A stretch of 64,000 nucleotides of DNA from an uncultured Veillonellaceae bacterium (GTDB lineage: Bacteria; Bacillota; Negativicutes; Selenomonadales; Selenomonadaceae): assembly GCA_902801565.1 (NCBI GenBank), contig CADCIX010000007.1:62001-126000 (forward strand), in the 5' to 3' direction. Below, one piece after another: positions 40,508 to 51,403 of this stretch. A model generated the notes under the pieces. The model ran no database searches and was not told the origin of the DNA. It saw nothing but the letters and a program-made list of their open reading frames with translations. The position numbers and the translations under genes were made by a program. The number at the start of each line of letters is the position of its first letter. Position 1 is the first letter of the stretch.

Positions 40508-41455
40508 TTGGGTAAAAACAGTGTTTCCCTTAGGGGCAGGAATGTCCTTGCCCTGGAGGACTTTTCCGCCGAGGAGATCCGGTTGGTGCTGGAGACCGCA
40601 AAGGGAATGAAGGACATCATCCATCGCGATATCAAGAAAGTTCCGGCACTGCGCGGAAAATCCATCGTGACGCTTTTCTATGAGCCGAGCACCCGCACAC
40701 GCACCTCCTTCGAGCTTGCAGGCAAATACCTTGGGGCGGATGTGGTGAATATCACCGCAGGAACCAGCAGCATCGTGAAGGGGGAGAGCCTTCGGGATAC
40801 CCTTTACACCGTGGAGGCGATGGGCGTGGATGCCATCGTCATGCGCCATAAGGCAGAGGGCGCCGCTGCCTATGCTTCCAAGGTGGTGAAACCTGTGATA
40901 CTCAATGCGGGGGATGGCGCCCATGCACATCCTTCCCAGGGACTCCTGAATCTCTTTACCATCCAGCAGCACAAGGGTCATCTGGAAGGGCTGAAGGTTG
41001 CGATTCTTGGGGATGTGCTTCACAGCCGCGTGGCCCGTTCGGATATCCAGGGCATGCGGAAGATGGGAATGGAGGTTCACATTGCCGGGCCCGGGACGCT
41101 CCTGCCACGGTTCCTTTCCGAGGAACCCGGGGTTGTCCTTCACGACAGGATAGAGGATGCCATTGAGGGGGCGGATGTCATTGAGGTGCTTCGCATCCAG
41201 CTGGAACGCATGAAGGGCGGACTTTTCCCCACGACACGGGAGTATGCCCGCGTTTTTGGGCTGAATCGCGAGAGATTGGGATTGGCCAGGAAAGATGTTC
41301 TGGTCCTGCATCCAGGTCCCATGAACAAGGGATGGGAAATCTCGCCGGAGGTCGCCTACTGCGGCAACTCCGCCATTCAGGAAGAGGTACAGAATGGTGT
41401 GGCAGTCCGCATGGCACTCTTTACTTTGGTTTTGACGGGAGGCAGGCAGGAATGA
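40508..41455 (+). CDS. pyrB: Aspartate carbamoyltransferase catalytic chain
   Basis: This 315-residue enzyme joins carbamoyl phosphate and aspartate in the first committed pyrimidine step. The carbamoyl-phosphate loop STRTRTSFELA is near residue 60, HPSQGLLNLFTI near 140, and LHPGPMNKGWEI near the end. The start is TTG 40508 with AAAGGAG 8 bases upstream; the open frame reaches 18 codons further, into insertion-sequence flank. No pyrI follows, as usual in Firmicutes. Expression must now pass through or start from the inserted IS110 element. Confidence 0.95.
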   Translation: MGKNSVSLRGRNVLALEDFSAEEIRLVLETAKGMKDIIHRDIKKVPALRGKSIVTLFYEPSTRTRTSFELAGKYLGADVVNITAGTSSIVKGESLRDTLYTVEAMGVDAIVMRHKAEGAAAYASKVVKPVILNAGDGAHAHPSQGLLNLFTIQQHKGHLEGLKVAILGDVLHSRVARSDIQGMRKMGMEVHIAGPGTLLPRFLSEEPGVVLHDRIEDAIEGADVIEVLRIQLERMKGGLFPTTREYARVFGLNRERLGLARKDVLVLHPGPMNKGWEISPEVAYCGNSAIQEEVQNGVAVRMALFTLVLTGGRQE

Positions 41456-42741
41456 AGATTCTGTTGAAAAATGGCCGGGTCATCGATCCGAAGAACCAGA
41501 TAGATAAATGCCTTGATGTGCTCATCGAGGATGGGAAGATTGCCAGTGTCGGCAAGGGGCTTCCTGAGGCAGGGGCAGAGGTCTTTGACGTGTCGGGCAA
41601 GGTTGTGGCACCGGGGCTGATCGATATGCATGTGCACCTTCGTGAACCCGGGCAGGAGGCGAAGGAGGATTTCGTCTCGGGCTCTATGGCGGCTGCGGCA
41701 GGCGGTTATACGAGGGTTGCCACGATGCCGAACACGAAGCCTGTGGTGGACAACGCCGCTCTTGTGCGTTCCCTGAAGCGCAGGGCGGAAAGCGAAGGAA
41801 TTGTCCATATTGAGATCATTGGTGCCCTCTCCAAGGGACAGAAGGGCGAGGAACTTGCAGAAGTCGGAGATATGGCAGAAGCAGGGGCGGTGGCCTTTTC
41901 CGATGATGGCCATTTCGTGGATTCGGCAAGACTTTTGCTGAATGGGTTTGATTACCTTCGCAGCTTCGACAAGATCATCATCAACCATGACGAGGAAACC
42001 TCTCTTGTGGAGGATGGCGCCATGAATGAGGGACACAGGAGCGCCATGCTTGGGATAAAGGGGCGGCCGGCCGTGGCAGAGGATATCGCCGTCATGCGGG
42101 ATATCATGCTGGCGGAGTATGCGGATGCCAAGGTTCATGTGGCACATATCAGCTCGGGGCGTGCCGTGGATATCGTGCGTCAGGCAAAGGCCCGCGGTGT
42201 CAAGGTCACGGCAGAGGCCACGCCGCATCATCTGACCATGACGGAGGACCTTGTGGACTTTACGGATACCTCAACGAAGGTTAACCCGCCTTTGCGCACG
42301 AAGGCGGATGTGGAGGCTGTCCTGGAAGGCATCAAGGACGGCACCATTGACATGATCGTGACGGACCATTCCCCCCATGCCCAGGAGGAAAAGGACAGGG
42401 AATACATCTATGCGCCCAGCGGATTTCCGGGACTGGAGACCTCTCTTGGGGTTCTTCTTACCGATCTTTATCATGGAGGAAAGATTGAGCTTCCCTTCCT
42501 GATCGAGAGAATGACCTATGCGCCGGCGAAGATCTTTGGCTTTGAGGCAGGAAGCATCGAGGCTGGGATGCCTGCGGATGTGGTGGTCATTGATACGGAG
42601 CTGGAATGGACTGTGGACGAAAAGGCCTTCTATACGAAAGGCTCCCATTCCCCCTTTGCAGGGAGGAAGCTCAAAGGACGTGCCGTTATGACTCTCGTGG
42701 ATGGCAGGATTGTCATGCGGGATGGCAAGGTTGTGGAATAA
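41452..42741 (+). CDS. pyrC: Dihydroorotase
   Basis: This 429-residue amidohydrolase closes carbamoyl aspartate to dihydroorotate. Zinc ligands H60 and H62 lie in DMHVHLREPG, the bridging-lysine region is replaced by the class I pattern (ATMPNTKPVVDN), and later ligands lie in INHDEE, HVAHISS and MIVTDHSPHA. It is the class I (long) type found in Gram-positive operons. The start overlaps the pyrB stop by four bases. Confidence 0.95.
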   Translation: MKILLKNGRVIDPKNQIDKCLDVLIEDGKIASVGKGLPEAGAEVFDVSGKVVAPGLIDMHVHLREPGQEAKEDFVSGSMAAAAGGYTRVATMPNTKPVVDNAALVRSLKRRAESEGIVHIEIIGALSKGQKGEELAEVGDMAEAGAVAFSDDGHFVDSARLLLNGFDYLRSFDKIIINHDEETSLVEDGAMNEGHRSAMLGIKGRPAVAEDIAVMRDIMLAEYADAKVHVAHISSGRAVDIVRQAKARGVKVTAEATPHHLTMTEDLVDFTDTSTKVNPPLRTKADVEAVLEGIKDGTIDMIVTDHSPHAQEEKDREYIYAPSGFPGLETSLGVLLTDLYHGGKIELPFLIERMTYAPAKIFGFEAGSIEAGMPADVVVIDTELEWTVDEKAFYTKGSHSPFAGRKLKGRAVMTLVDGRIVMRDGKVVE

Positions 42742-42757
42742 GGCAGGAGGTGTCATT

Positions 42758-43831
42758 TTGAAAGGCAAGCTGATTTTAGAAGATGGCAGCGAGTTCCATG
42801 GGACTTTGCTGAATGACAGCAAGGCGACCGGCGAGGTGGTATTCAATACGGGAATGACGGGATATCAGGAAATCCTTACGGACCCATCCTACTGCCGGCA
42901 GATCGTGACACTTACCTATCCCATGGTGGGAAATTACGGCATAGCGGATGTGTTTATGCAGTCCCGCAAGTCCTTTGTGAATGGCTTCATCATCGGGGAG
43001 CTTTGTGAGCATGGGAGCAACTGGCATTATGAGAAATCCCTGGCAGAATTCCTTGGGGAGCAGGGCATTCCCTGCCTCTATAATGTGGATACCCGTGCGG
43101 TGACGCGGAAGATCCGCTCCGCAGGGACGATGAAAGGAATCATTGTCGCTGCCGATGCCTCCAGGGAGGAGATTGACGGGCTGTTTTCCGTTCCCATCAA
43201 GACGGATGTGGTACAGGAGGTCACGACTCCGGAAGTCTATACGATGAATGATGAAAAGGCAGATGCGCCCCATGTGGTCTGCATGGATTTCGGCGTGAAG
43301 CAGAATATATTGAATTCCCTGTGCCAGATGGGGTGCAGGCTCACTGTGGTTCCGGCCTGGACGAAGGCAGAGGAGATCCTGGCAATGGATCCCGATGGGG
43401 TATTCCTCTCCAATGGGCCGGGAGATCCGAAGGATGTTCTGGATGCCGTGGAGGAAGTGAAGAAGCTCGTGGGCAAGAAACCGATGTTTGGCATCTGTCT
43501 GGGGCACCAGCTTCTTTCCCTGGCCTTTGGCGCGGATACCTACAAGCTGAAATTCGGCCATCGCGGCTCGAACCAGCCGGTGAAGAACCTGAAATCCGGG
43601 CGTGTCCATATTTCCTCCCAGAACCATGGGTATGCTGTGGACGAAAGATCCTTGAAGAATCTTCCGCTGGAAGTCACTCATATTTCCGTCAATGACGGCA
43701 CGGTGGAGGGCGTTCGCCATACGAGCCTTCCCATCTTTTCCGTGCAGTATCATCCGGAGGCATCGCCGGGGCCGGATGACAATATGTATTTGTTCGATGA
43801 GTTTTGGGACATGCTGAACGAGGGGGTGTGA
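42758..43831 (+). CDS. carA: Carbamoyl-phosphate synthase small (glutaminase) subunit
   Basis: This 357-residue subunit hydrolyses glutamine and passes ammonia to CarB. The N-terminal CarA domain (LILEDGSEFHGTLL, NTGMTGYQEILTDPSY) is followed by a class I amidotransferase domain with the nucleophile in FGICLGHQLL and the His/Glu pair in VQYHPEASPG. TTG 42758, with AGGAGG 7 bases upstream, is the best start; no ATG fits. It lies between pyrC and carB in the operon. Confidence 0.95.
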   Translation: MKGKLILEDGSEFHGTLLNDSKATGEVVFNTGMTGYQEILTDPSYCRQIVTLTYPMVGNYGIADVFMQSRKSFVNGFIIGELCEHGSNWHYEKSLAEFLGEQGIPCLYNVDTRAVTRKIRSAGTMKGIIVAADASREEIDGLFSVPIKTDVVQEVTTPEVYTMNDEKADAPHVVCMDFGVKQNILNSLCQMGCRLTVVPAWTKAEEILAMDPDGVFLSNGPGDPKDVLDAVEEVKKLVGKKPMFGICLGHQLLSLAFGADTYKLKFGHRGSNQPVKNLKSGRVHISSQNHGYAVDERSLKNLPLEVTHISVNDGTVEGVRHTSLPIFSVQYHPEASPGPDDNMYLFDEFWDMLNEGV

Positions 43832-43834
43832 TCT

Positions 43835-46800
43835 GTGCCAAAAAAAGAAAATCTGAAAAAAGTCATCGTCATCGGTTCCGGCCCGATCATCATTGGCCAG
43901 GCAGCAGAGTTTGACTATGCAGGCTCCCAGGCATGCCGCGCACTGAAAGAGGAAGGTCTTGAGGTCGTGCTGGTGAACAGCAACCCGGCTACCATCATGA
44001 CCGATACCCATATTGCGGACCGGGTTTACATTGAGCCCTTGACGGTGGAGTTCCTGGAGGAAATCATTTCGAAAGAGAAGCCGGACGGGCTTCTTGCCAC
44101 TCTCGGCGGACAGGCGGGACTGAACCTTGCGGTGCAGCTTGCCGAGAAGGGAATCCTTGAGAAATACAACGTGGAGCTTCTTGGAACGCCTCTGAAGGCC
44201 ATCGAGAAGGCAGAGGACAGGGAACTGTTCAAGGAGACGATGCAGAAGCTGGGAGAGCCGATTCCCGAGAGCACGATTGTGGAGGATGTCCACTCTGCCA
44301 TCGAGTTCGCCAATGATATCGGCTATCCCATCATCGTGCGCCCTGCCTATACCATGGGCGGCACCGGCGGAGGCATCGCCGAAAATGAGGAAGAGCTCAT
44401 TGAGATCGTCATCAAGGGCCTGAAATACAGCATGATCGGCCAGGTGCTCATCGAGCGCAGCGTGGCGGGCTGGAAGGAAATCGAATACGAGGTCATGCGG
44501 GACGGCAACGACAACTGCATCACCGTCTGCAACATGGAGAACTTCGATCCCGTGGGAGTCCATACGGGGGACAGCATCGTGGTGGCGCCCTCACAGACTC
44601 TTACCGACCATGAGTACCAGATGCTTCGGAGCGCGAGCCTTCGCATCATACGGGAACTGGGTATCGAGGGCGGCTGCAATGCGCAGTATGCCCTGGATCC
44701 GAACAGCAACCAGTATTATGTCATTGAGGTCAACCCCCGTGTGAGCCGTTCCTCGGCACTGGCCTCCAAGGCAACGGGATATCCCATTGCCAAGGTTTCC
44801 GCGAAGATTGCCATTGGATATTCTCTGGATGAGATCACGAATGCCGTCACCCAGAAGACGAAGGCCTGTTTTGAGCCTGCTCTTGACTACTGTGTCGTGA
44901 AGTTCCCGCGCTGGCCCTTCGATAAGTTCGTCTATGCCGACCATACTCTCGGCACGCAGATGAAGGCCACGGGCGAGGTCATGTCCATCGACAGGAATTT
45001 CGAGGGCGCAATCCTGAAGGCCCTGCGTTCCCTGGAGATCGGCGTCCATCGTCTGCACATGGAGAAGATGGATGCATGGGACGATGCACGGGTAAAGAAG
45101 AACCTTTCCCGCATCAACGACGAGCGGATCTTCGTGATTGCCGAGGCCTTGCGCCGTGGGCTTGCAGATGTGGATGAAATCCACGAGATCACGAAAATCG
45201 ACAAATGGTTCATCCATAAGCTCAAGAACATCACGGATATCGAACTTCGCATCAAAGGCGAGGAACTTACGCCGAAGCTTCTGAGGTCCGCAAAGGATGT
45301 GGGACTTTCCGACCGTTCCATCGCCGAGCTTTCCGGCAAGACCACGGATGAGATCCGCACACTGCGGAAGACCATGGATATCCTGCCCTGCTACAAGATG
45401 GTGGACACCTGCGCTGCGGAGTTCGAGGCAGCAACACCCTACTATTACTCAACCTTCCATGCACAGGAGGACGAGGTGAAGGTCTCCAATGCCCGCAAGG
45501 TTGTGGTTCTGGGATCCGGCCCCATCCGCATCGGCCAGGGTGTGGAGTTCGACTACTGCTCGGTCCACTCCGTCTGGGCCCTGCGGGAGATGGGCATCGA
45601 GGCGATCATCATCAACAACAATCCGGAGACGGTTTCGACGGACTTCGACATTTCCGACCGGCTCTATTTCGAGCCTCTGACCACGGAGGATGTCCTCAAC
45701 ATCATCGACAAGGAGAAGCCGGAGGGCGTCATTGTCCAGTTCGGTGGCCAGACGGCCATCAATCTGGCAGAATCCCTGCAGAAGGCCGGGGTGAAGGTAT
45801 TCGGCACCTCTGTGGATGATATCGACAGGGCAGAGGACAGGGAGCGTTTCGATGAGGTGCTGACGCAGACGAAGATTCCCCGCCCGAAAGGCATCAGCGT
45901 CACGAATCTGGAAGACGCCATCCATGGGGCAGAGGACATCGGTTATCCTGTCATGGTGCGCCCGTCCTATGTCCTGGGCGGCAGGGCCATGGAAATCGTC
46001 TATAACGAGGCGGAGCTTCGGGATTACATGAGCCGTGCGGTCAAGGTCACGCCGGATCATCCAGTGCTGGTTGACCGTTATATGCAGGGCACCGAAGTGG
46101 AGGTCGATGGCATTTCCGATGGCGTCGATGTGGTGATTCCCGGCATCATGGAGCATGTGGAGCGTGCCGGTGTCCATTCCGGTGACAGTATCGCCGTCTA
46201 TCCGCCTCAGACGCTTTCCTCGAAAATCATCTTCACCATCATCGACTATACGAAGCGGCTTGCCCTTGCCCTTCATGTCAAGGGACTGCTCAACATCCAG
46301 TTCGTTGTTGCCAATGATGAAGTCTTCATCATCGAGGTGAACCCCAGGTCTTCCCGCACGGTTCCCTTCCTTTCCAAGGTCACGGACGTGAAGATGGTGA
46401 ACGTGGCCACCCGTGTTGCCCTGGGCAGCACGCTCAAGGAATTGGGCTATCATTCCGGACTTGTGCCGCCGAAGCCCTATGTGGCTGTGAAAGCGCCTGT
46501 GTTCTCCTTTGCGAAGATGCAGGATGTGGATATTGCCCTGGGGCCTGAGATGAAGTCCACCGGCGAGGTCATGGGCATCGATTATCATTATGCAAGGGCG
46601 CTTTACAAGGCGATTGTGGGTTCCGGCACGAATGTGCCGACCAACGGCTGCATCCTCTTCACTGTTGCCGACAAGGACAAGGAGGAGATGAAGCAGCTGG
46701 CCAAGGCTTTCTATGAGCTTGGATTCCGCCTTGTTGCCACCAGCGGCACGGCAAAGGCCATCCAGTCCATGGGCATCGATGCGGATGTCGTCGGCAAAGT

Positions 46801-47062
46801 GCATGAGCGCAGCACGGACATCATCCAGATGATCAAGACGGGAAAGATCCATATGGTCATCAACACGCTGACCCAGGGAAGGCATTCTGCCAAGGACGGC
46901 TTCAAGATCCGCCGCGCCACGGTGGAGCATGGTATTGCCTGTCTGACCTCGCTGGATACGGCATGGGAGGTCCTTCGGGTGCTTTCCTTCATGCGGGAGC
47001 GGAGGCTTGTCTATTCCCTGGCAATCCAGGACTATGTGGGCGGCGGTGATGGCCTTGCCTAA
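43835..47062 (+). CDS. carB: Carbamoyl-phosphate synthase large subunit
   Basis: This 1075-residue subunit makes carbamoyl phosphate from bicarbonate, ammonia and two ATP. Two homologous ATP-grasp halves are visible, each opening with GSGPI.IGQ..EFDY (near residues 13 and 560). The C-terminal MGS-like regulatory domain has [18 protein letters not shown] and [15 protein letters not shown]. Length is standard. GTG 43835 follows the carA stop by 3 bases. With carA inside the pyr operon, this is probably the pyrimidine-regulated synthase. Confidence 0.97.
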   Translation: MPKKENLKKVIVIGSGPIIIGQAAEFDYAGSQACRALKEEGLEVVLVNSNPATIMTDTHIADRVYIEPLTVEFLEEIISKEKPDGLLATLGGQAGLNLAVQLAEKGILEKYNVELLGTPLKAIEKAEDRELFKETMQKLGEPIPESTIVEDVHSAIEFANDIGYPIIVRPAYTMGGTGGGIAENEEELIEIVIKGLKYSMIGQVLIERSVAGWKEIEYEVMRDGNDNCITVCNMENFDPVGVHTGDSIVVAPSQTLTDHEYQMLRSASLRIIRELGIEGGCNAQYALDPNSNQYYVIEVNPRVSRSSALASKATGYPIAKVSAKIAIGYSLDEITNAVTQKTKACFEPALDYCVVKFPRWPFDKFVYADHTLGTQMKATGEVMSIDRNFEGAILKALRSLEIGVHRLHMEKMDAWDDARVKKNLSRINDERIFVIAEALRRGLADVDEIHEITKIDKWFIHKLKNITDIELRIKGEELTPKLLRSAKDVGLSDRSIAELSGKTTDEIRTLRKTMDILPCYKMVDTCAAEFEAATPYYYSTFHAQEDEVKVSNARKVVVLGSGPIRIGQGVEFDYCSVHSVWALREMGIEAIIINNNPETVSTDFDISDRLYFEPLTTEDVLNIIDKEKPEGVIVQFGGQTAINLAESLQKAGVKVFGTSVDDIDRAEDRERFDEVLTQTKIPRPKGISVTNLEDAIHGAEDIGYPVMVRPSYVLGGRAMEIVYNEAELRDYMSRAVKVTPDHPVLVDRYMQGTEVEVDGISDGVDVVIPGIMEHVERAGVHSGDSIAVYPPQTLSSKIIFTIIDYTKRLALALHVKGLLNIQFVVANDEVFIIEVNPRSSRTVPFLSKVTDVKMVNVATRVALGSTLKELGYHSGLVPPKPYVAVKAPVFSFAKMQDVDIALGPEMKSTGEVMGIDYHYARALYKAIVGSGTNVPTNGCILFTVADKDKEEMKQLAKAFYELGFRLVATSGTAKAIQSMGIDADVVGKVHERSTDIIQMIKTGKIHMVINTLTQGRHSAKDGFKIRRATVEHGIACLTSLDTAWEVLRVLSFMRERRLVYSLAIQDYVGGGDGLA

Positions 47063-47813
47063 ACTTTCCTTGGATGCCCCAATCCTGGCACAGGAGAAAA
47101 TGGCCGATGCCGTCTATCGCATGACCGTGCACTGCCCCGGCATCGCTGCCCAGGCACAGCCCGGAAGTTTTGTCCAGATACGCCTTTTGGGAGGGGATAT
47201 CCTCCTGCGCCGTCCCCTCGGCATTGCGGATGCCGATGCCGAAAAGGGAACGATCACCTTTATCTATCGCATCCTGGGAAAGGGAACCTCGGCGTTTTCC
47301 AATCTTTGCACAGATGACAAGGTGAATGTCCTGGGGCCTTTGGGACACGGTTTTTCCCAGAATTTCAAGAAGCCCCTGATTGTCGGTGGGGGCATGGGAC
47401 TTTCTCCCTTGCTTTTCTATGCCAAGGCCATGGGGAAGAAGGCGGATGTCCTCATGGGTGGAAAGACTGCCTCGGAGATGTTCTGGGCAAAGCTGTTTGA
47501 GCCCCATGTATCCAAGGCATATATCACGACGGATGACGGCTCTCTTGGCACGAAGGGATTTACCGTATCCCTTCTGCCGGAGCTTCTGGAAGAGGGCTCC
47601 TATGATGCGGTTATCGTATGCGGGCCGGAAATCATGATGCGGAAGACTGCGGAACTGGCAAGGGAAGCGGGGATTTCCTGCCAGGTATCCCTGGAGAAGC
47701 GCATGGCCTGCGGTCTTGGCGCATGCCTTTCCTGCTCCATTGATGCAACGGACGGTACCCGCAGGAAGGTCTGCAAGGACGGCCCGGTGTTCTGGGCGGA
47801 GGAGGTGTTTTGA
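47049..47813 (+). CDS. pyrK: Dihydroorotate dehydrogenase electron-transfer subunit
   Basis: This 254-residue flavo-iron-sulfur protein links PyrD to NAD. It has the FAD region ([10 protein letters not shown]), an NAD-binding region ([18 protein letters not shown]) and the [2Fe-2S] cluster cysteines in [11 protein letters not shown] and KVCKDGP. ATG 47049 overlaps the carB end by 14 bases; a GTG three bases earlier is possible. With the next gene it forms the class 1B dihydroorotate dehydrogenase. Confidence 0.94.
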   Translation: MALPKLSLDAPILAQEKMADAVYRMTVHCPGIAAQAQPGSFVQIRLLGGDILLRRPLGIADADAEKGTITFIYRILGKGTSAFSNLCTDDKVNVLGPLGHGFSQNFKKPLIVGGGMGLSPLLFYAKAMGKKADVLMGGKTASEMFWAKLFEPHVSKAYITTDDGSLGTKGFTVSLLPELLEEGSYDAVIVCGPEIMMRKTAELAREAGISCQVSLEKRMACGLGACLSCSIDATDGTRRKVCKDGPVFWAEEVF

Positions 47814-48730
47814 TGAGCAGTGAGCGCTTGAAAACCGAGATCGCGGGAATTCCCATGAATACTCCGGTTCTCACGGCATCGGGCACTTTCGGTTTCGGTG
47901 AGGAATTTGCCGATTTCGTGGATCTTTCCCTTTTGGGCGGCGTCATGGTCAAGGGAACCACCTTGAAGCCAAGGCGGGGAAATGACGGTGTGCGCATCAC
48001 GGAAACTCCTTCCGGTATGCTCAACTGCATCGGGCTGGAGAATCCCGGTGTAGAGGTTTTCCTGCGGGAAACCCTGCCGCGGATTTCCAGGCACCATATG
48101 AATGTCATCGTCAACATCTCCGGCAGCACGGTGGAGGAGTATGGCGTCCTTGCAGAGATGCTGGATGTTCCGGGGGTTGCGGCCATTGAGCTCAATGTGT
48201 CCTGTCCCAATGTGAAGGAAGGCGGCATCGTCTTTGGCACAGATCCGAAGGCTGCCTCCGATGTGGTAAGGGCGGCGAAGAAGTGGACGAAAAAGCCTGT
48301 CATATTGAAGCTCTCCCCGAATGTCACGGATATTGTGCTTATGGCAAAGGCCGTGGAGGAGGCGGGAGCCGATGCCATTTCCCTCATCAACACCCTCATG
48401 GGCATGGAGATCAACATCCATACATGGAAGCCGACCCTTGGCAATATCACAGGGGGGCTTTCCGGTCCCTGCATCAAGCCCGTGGCCTTGAGAATGGTGT
48501 GGCAGGTGGCGAGGCAGGTGAAGATTCCCGTCATTGGCATGGGGGGGATTGCCTCCTGGCAGGATGCCGTGGAGTTTTTCCTGGCAGGCGCCAGTGCGGT
48601 GGCTGTGGGAACGGCGAATTTCGTCCATCCCGGTGTTACCATGGATATCATTCGAGGATTGGAACAATATCTTCAGGAGAAAGGTCTCGCGAATATCCGC
48701 GAGCTGGTCGGGAAAGTGGAATGCGGATGA
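47813..48730 (+). CDS. pyrD: Dihydroorotate dehydrogenase B, catalytic subunit
   Basis: This 305-residue FMN protein oxidises dihydroorotate to orotate. Visible signatures are [17 protein letters not shown] near residue 15, [25 protein letters not shown] with the class 1 active-site cysteine in the preceding loop region, and [18 protein letters not shown] near residue 240. Its ATG overlaps the last base of the pyrK stop. Dependence on PyrK makes it NAD-linked, suitable for anaerobic growth. Confidence 0.95.
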   Translation: MSSERLKTEIAGIPMNTPVLTASGTFGFGEEFADFVDLSLLGGVMVKGTTLKPRRGNDGVRITETPSGMLNCIGLENPGVEVFLRETLPRISRHHMNVIVNISGSTVEEYGVLAEMLDVPGVAAIELNVSCPNVKEGGIVFGTDPKAASDVVRAAKKWTKKPVILKLSPNVTDIVLMAKAVEEAGADAISLINTLMGMEINIHTWKPTLGNITGGLSGPCIKPVALRMVWQVARQVKIPVIGMGGIASWQDAVEFFLAGASAVAVGTANFVHPGVTMDIIRGLEQYLQEKGLANIRELVGKVECG

Positions 48731-48745
48731 GGGAGCGTGGGGAAT

Positions 48746-49459
48746 ATGCACGATGATCGACTGATTGTGGCCTTGGATGTACATGCCATGGAGGATGTGG
48801 AATCCCTTGTGGAAACCCTGGGAGACAGTGTGACCCACTATAAGGTAGGGATGGAGCTCTTCTACAGTGTGGGTGCCTCTGTGGTTTCCTATCTCAAGGA
48901 GAAGGGGAAGCAGGTTTTTTTGGACCTGAAGCTTCATGATATTCCCAATACGGTGGCAGGGGGGCTTTGCTCCCTCATGGGATTGGGCGCGGATATCCTG
49001 AACATCCATGCCAGTGGCGGCTATACCATGATGAAGAAATCTGCGGAAGCCCTTCGTGCCGCAGCGGAAAAGCAGGGAATTGCCTGCCCGAAGCTCATTG
49101 CCGTCACGGTGCTGACCAGCATCAATGCGGAGGAATGGGCTGAAATGGGACATACGGGAGACATCGGCGAACAGGTCATCCGCCTGGCTGAACTGGCAAA
49201 GAAGGCGGGTCTTGACGGTGTTGTGGCATCGCCACAGGAAGCTGCTGCCATAAGGAAGGCCTGCGGGGAGGATTTCCTCATCGTGACGCCTGGGATTCGC
49301 CCGGCAGGTTCCTCCCTGGATGACCAGAGCCGTATCTCCACGCCCTCGGCGGCATTGAGGAACGGGGCAACCCATCTGGTGGTGGGAAGGCCTGTTCGTT
49401 CCGCAGAGGACCCGAGAGCGGCGGCGGAGAAGATTGTAAAGGAAATGGGGGAAGCATAA
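48746..49459 (+). CDS. pyrF: Orotidine 5'-phosphate decarboxylase
   Basis: This 237-residue TIM-barrel enzyme converts OMP to UMP. The catalytic DxKxxD element is in VFLDLKLHDIPNTV near residue 60, and the phosphate-binding end is VTPGIRP...VVGRPV. ATG 48746 is preferred; a GTG 9 bases earlier is close to a GGGAG and cannot be excluded. Confidence 0.95.
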   Translation: MHDDRLIVALDVHAMEDVESLVETLGDSVTHYKVGMELFYSVGASVVSYLKEKGKQVFLDLKLHDIPNTVAGGLCSLMGLGADILNIHASGGYTMMKKSAEALRAAAEKQGIACPKLIAVTVLTSINAEEWAEMGHTGDIGEQVIRLAELAKKAGLDGVVASPQEAAAIRKACGEDFLIVTPGIRPAGSSLDDQSRISTPSAALRNGATHLVVGRPVRSAEDPRAAAEKIVKEMGEA

Positions 49460-50034
49460 TGACGGAACAGGAAGTCAAGGAACTGCTCATCGAGACGAAT
49501 GCCATCATGAACGGGCATTTTCTTCTGACCTCGGGGCTTCATAGCCCCCACTATGTGGAGAAGTTCAATGTATTGCAGCATCCGAAGTATACTCAGCGCC
49601 TCTGTGAGGCTATGGCGGAAAAGTTCAAGGATGCAGAGATCGAGACCGTGGTCGGCCCGGTCACGGGCGGCGTGCTTCTTGCCCACGAAACAGGCAAGGC
49701 TCTGGGAACCCGTGCCATCTTCACGGAACGGGAAAACGGGAAGATGACCTTTCGCAGGGGCTTTTCCCTTCATCCCGGGGAGCGGGTGCTCATCGTGGAG
49801 GATATCGTGACCACCGGCGGCTCCATCCGCGAGGTCATTGATGTGGTGAAGGAGCATGGGGGAGTCCCTGTGGCCGTGAGCATGCTCGTGGATCGCAGCG
49901 GGGGCAAGGCGGATTTTGGTGATGTCCCCAGCACGGCCTTGCTGCACATGGATGTGGAAACCTATTCCCCGGAGGAATGTCCCCTCTGCAAGCAGGGCAT
50001 TCCAATGACAAAGCGGGGAAGGACCGGAAAATAA
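49459..50034 (+). CDS. pyrE: Orotate phosphoribosyltransferase
   Basis: This 191-residue enzyme adds ribose phosphate to orotate. The PRPP loop is VLIVEDIVTTGGS near residue 115, and GPVTGGVLLAHETGKALG precedes it. The C-terminal CPLCKQG looks like half of a metal-binding knuckle found in the longer PyrE group. The ATG overlaps the pyrF stop by one base. It is the last gene of the pyr operon. Confidence 0.95.
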   Translation: MTEQEVKELLIETNAIMNGHFLLTSGLHSPHYVEKFNVLQHPKYTQRLCEAMAEKFKDAEIETVVGPVTGGVLLAHETGKALGTRAIFTERENGKMTFRRGFSLHPGERVLIVEDIVTTGGSIREVIDVVKEHGGVPVAVSMLVDRSGGKADFGDVPSTALLHMDVETYSPEECPLCKQGIPMTKRGRTGK

Positions 50035-50040
50035 AAGAAC

Positions 50041-50084
50041 AAACAAGAAGGCTCCCGTCGGATATGGCGGGAGCCTTCTTGTTT
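50041..50084. terminator. Bidirectional terminator between pyrE and the GlcF-like gene
   Basis: A perfect 17-bp stem (AAACAAGAAGGCTCCCG and its complement) with a 10-base loop has T-rich sequence on each strand. It serves both converging transcripts. Confidence 0.92.
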
Positions 50085-50089
50085 GTGCC

Positions 50090-51400
50090 TTATTTCTTGT
50101 AATTACGGTAGGATTCAGCTAAAACCTGAATCGGGTGATATACCACCTGTGGCATTTTGTTCTGGTACAGGCCGTCGGTGATATGCATGCGACAGCTGGG
50201 GCAGCTGGCCGTAACGTAATCAGCATTGGTCTTCTTGATATTTGCGCACTTGCGGTCATTGATCTGGCGGGACAGTTCATAGTGAGCAAGACTGAAAGAT
50301 CCGCCGGAGCCGCAACAGCGGTCCGCTTCGTTCATCTCGATGAACTCAACCCCTGGAATGGACTTCAAGATTTCACGCGGCTGCTTTGTTACCTTGATGC
50401 CGCGCACCATGTGGCAGGGATCGTGCATGGTGATCTTCTTGTTCACAGGCCCCATGATATCCTTCTTGTAGCCGACTTCCACAAGGAATTCGCTGATCTC
50501 GCGTACCTTGACGGCTACCTTTTCCGCACGTGCCTTCCATTCCGGATCATCCTTCAGCCACTCGGGATAGGTCTTCAGGGCTTCCACGCAGGAGCCGCAG
50601 GCGCCGATGATGTACTGCACATCAAGATTCTCAAAGGTCTTGATAGTGTTCTGCGCCATTTCATTGGCCAGGTCGAAACATCCGGAGACATGGACCGGCG
50701 TTGCGCAGCAGTGCTGCTTGGGAGGGATGACGATCTCGATGTCATTCGCCTTCAGGACCTCGATCACGGCCTCGCCCATGTCCGTATACATATAGTTGAT
50801 GGTGCATCCGGTGAAGAATGCCACGCGCATCCTGGCGTTGGGCACTTTGATGACTTCCGGGTACTTGCTCCGGAGCGGCGTGGATGCAAGAGGAGCCGTA
50901 GCGCGGTTGGGATCCATGCCGGGAGCGGGGAAACGGGAAAGAACAGCGTTCTTGTCGGGAATCTCCTTGAAGGTAAGCCAGCCGAACATGCCGCCCATGC
51001 GGAGAACTGCATTGAAAAGGGGACGGTTGCTCAGGAGTCGGAACACATTCTTCTTGATGGGATGAAGCCCACGCGCCTTGACGGCAGCATTGCGGCCACG
51101 CAGGATGAGGTCGTCGGCCTTTACGCCGCAAGGGCAGTTCGCCGAGCAGGTCTTGCAGTTCAGGCACTGCGCCATGATATGGTCGAATTCTTCGGAAATG
51201 GGAAGCTTGCCGCTCAGGATACCCTGCATCAGCGATATCTTGCCGCGAGCGACAGAAAATTCCTTGCGCGTTTCCCGGTAAATGGGGCAGCCTGCCTGGC
51301 AGTTGCCGCATTTCATGCAGTTTGCTAAAGCATCATCAATATCGGCAAGAAGTGTGGCATCATGTTTATTCAACGCTTCAGCCGTAAGTTCATTTGCCAT
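50090..51400 (-). CDS. Glycolate/D-lactate oxidase Fe-S subunit (GlcF-like)
   Basis: This 436-residue protein begins with two [4Fe-4S] clusters (CMKCGNCQAGCPIY near residue 28 and CLNCKTCSANCPCG near 80). It ends with two cysteine-rich CCG domains (FFTGCTINYMY...CCATPVH and DPCHMVRG...DRCCGSGGSF). This is the layout of the GlcF/heterodisulfide-reductase-type subunit that accepts electrons from a GlcD flavoprotein. It directly follows the FAD subunit gene (3-base gap) on the minus strand. The hydroxy acid (glycolate, D-lactate or another) is not determined. Confidence 0.9.
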   Translation of the reverse strand: MANELTAEALNKHDATLLADIDDALANCMKCGNCQAGCPIYRETRKEFSVARGKISLMQGILSGKLPISEEFDHIMAQCLNCKTCSANCPCGVKADDLILRGRNAAVKARGLHPIKKNVFRLLSNRPLFNAVLRMGGMFGWLTFKEIPDKNAVLSRFPAPGMDPNRATAPLASTPLRSKYPEVIKVPNARMRVAFFTGCTINYMYTDMGEAVIEVLKANDIEIVIPPKQHCCATPVHVSGCFDLANEMAQNTIKTFENLDVQYIIGACGSCVEALKTYPEWLKDDPEWKARAEKVAVKVREISEFLVEVGYKKDIMGPVNKKITMHDPCHMVRGIKVTKQPREILKSIPGVEFIEMNEADRCCGSGGSFSLAHYELSRQINDRKCANIKKTNADYVTASCPSCRMHITDGLYQNKMPQVVYHPIQVLAESYRNYKK

Positions 51401-51403
51401 TTA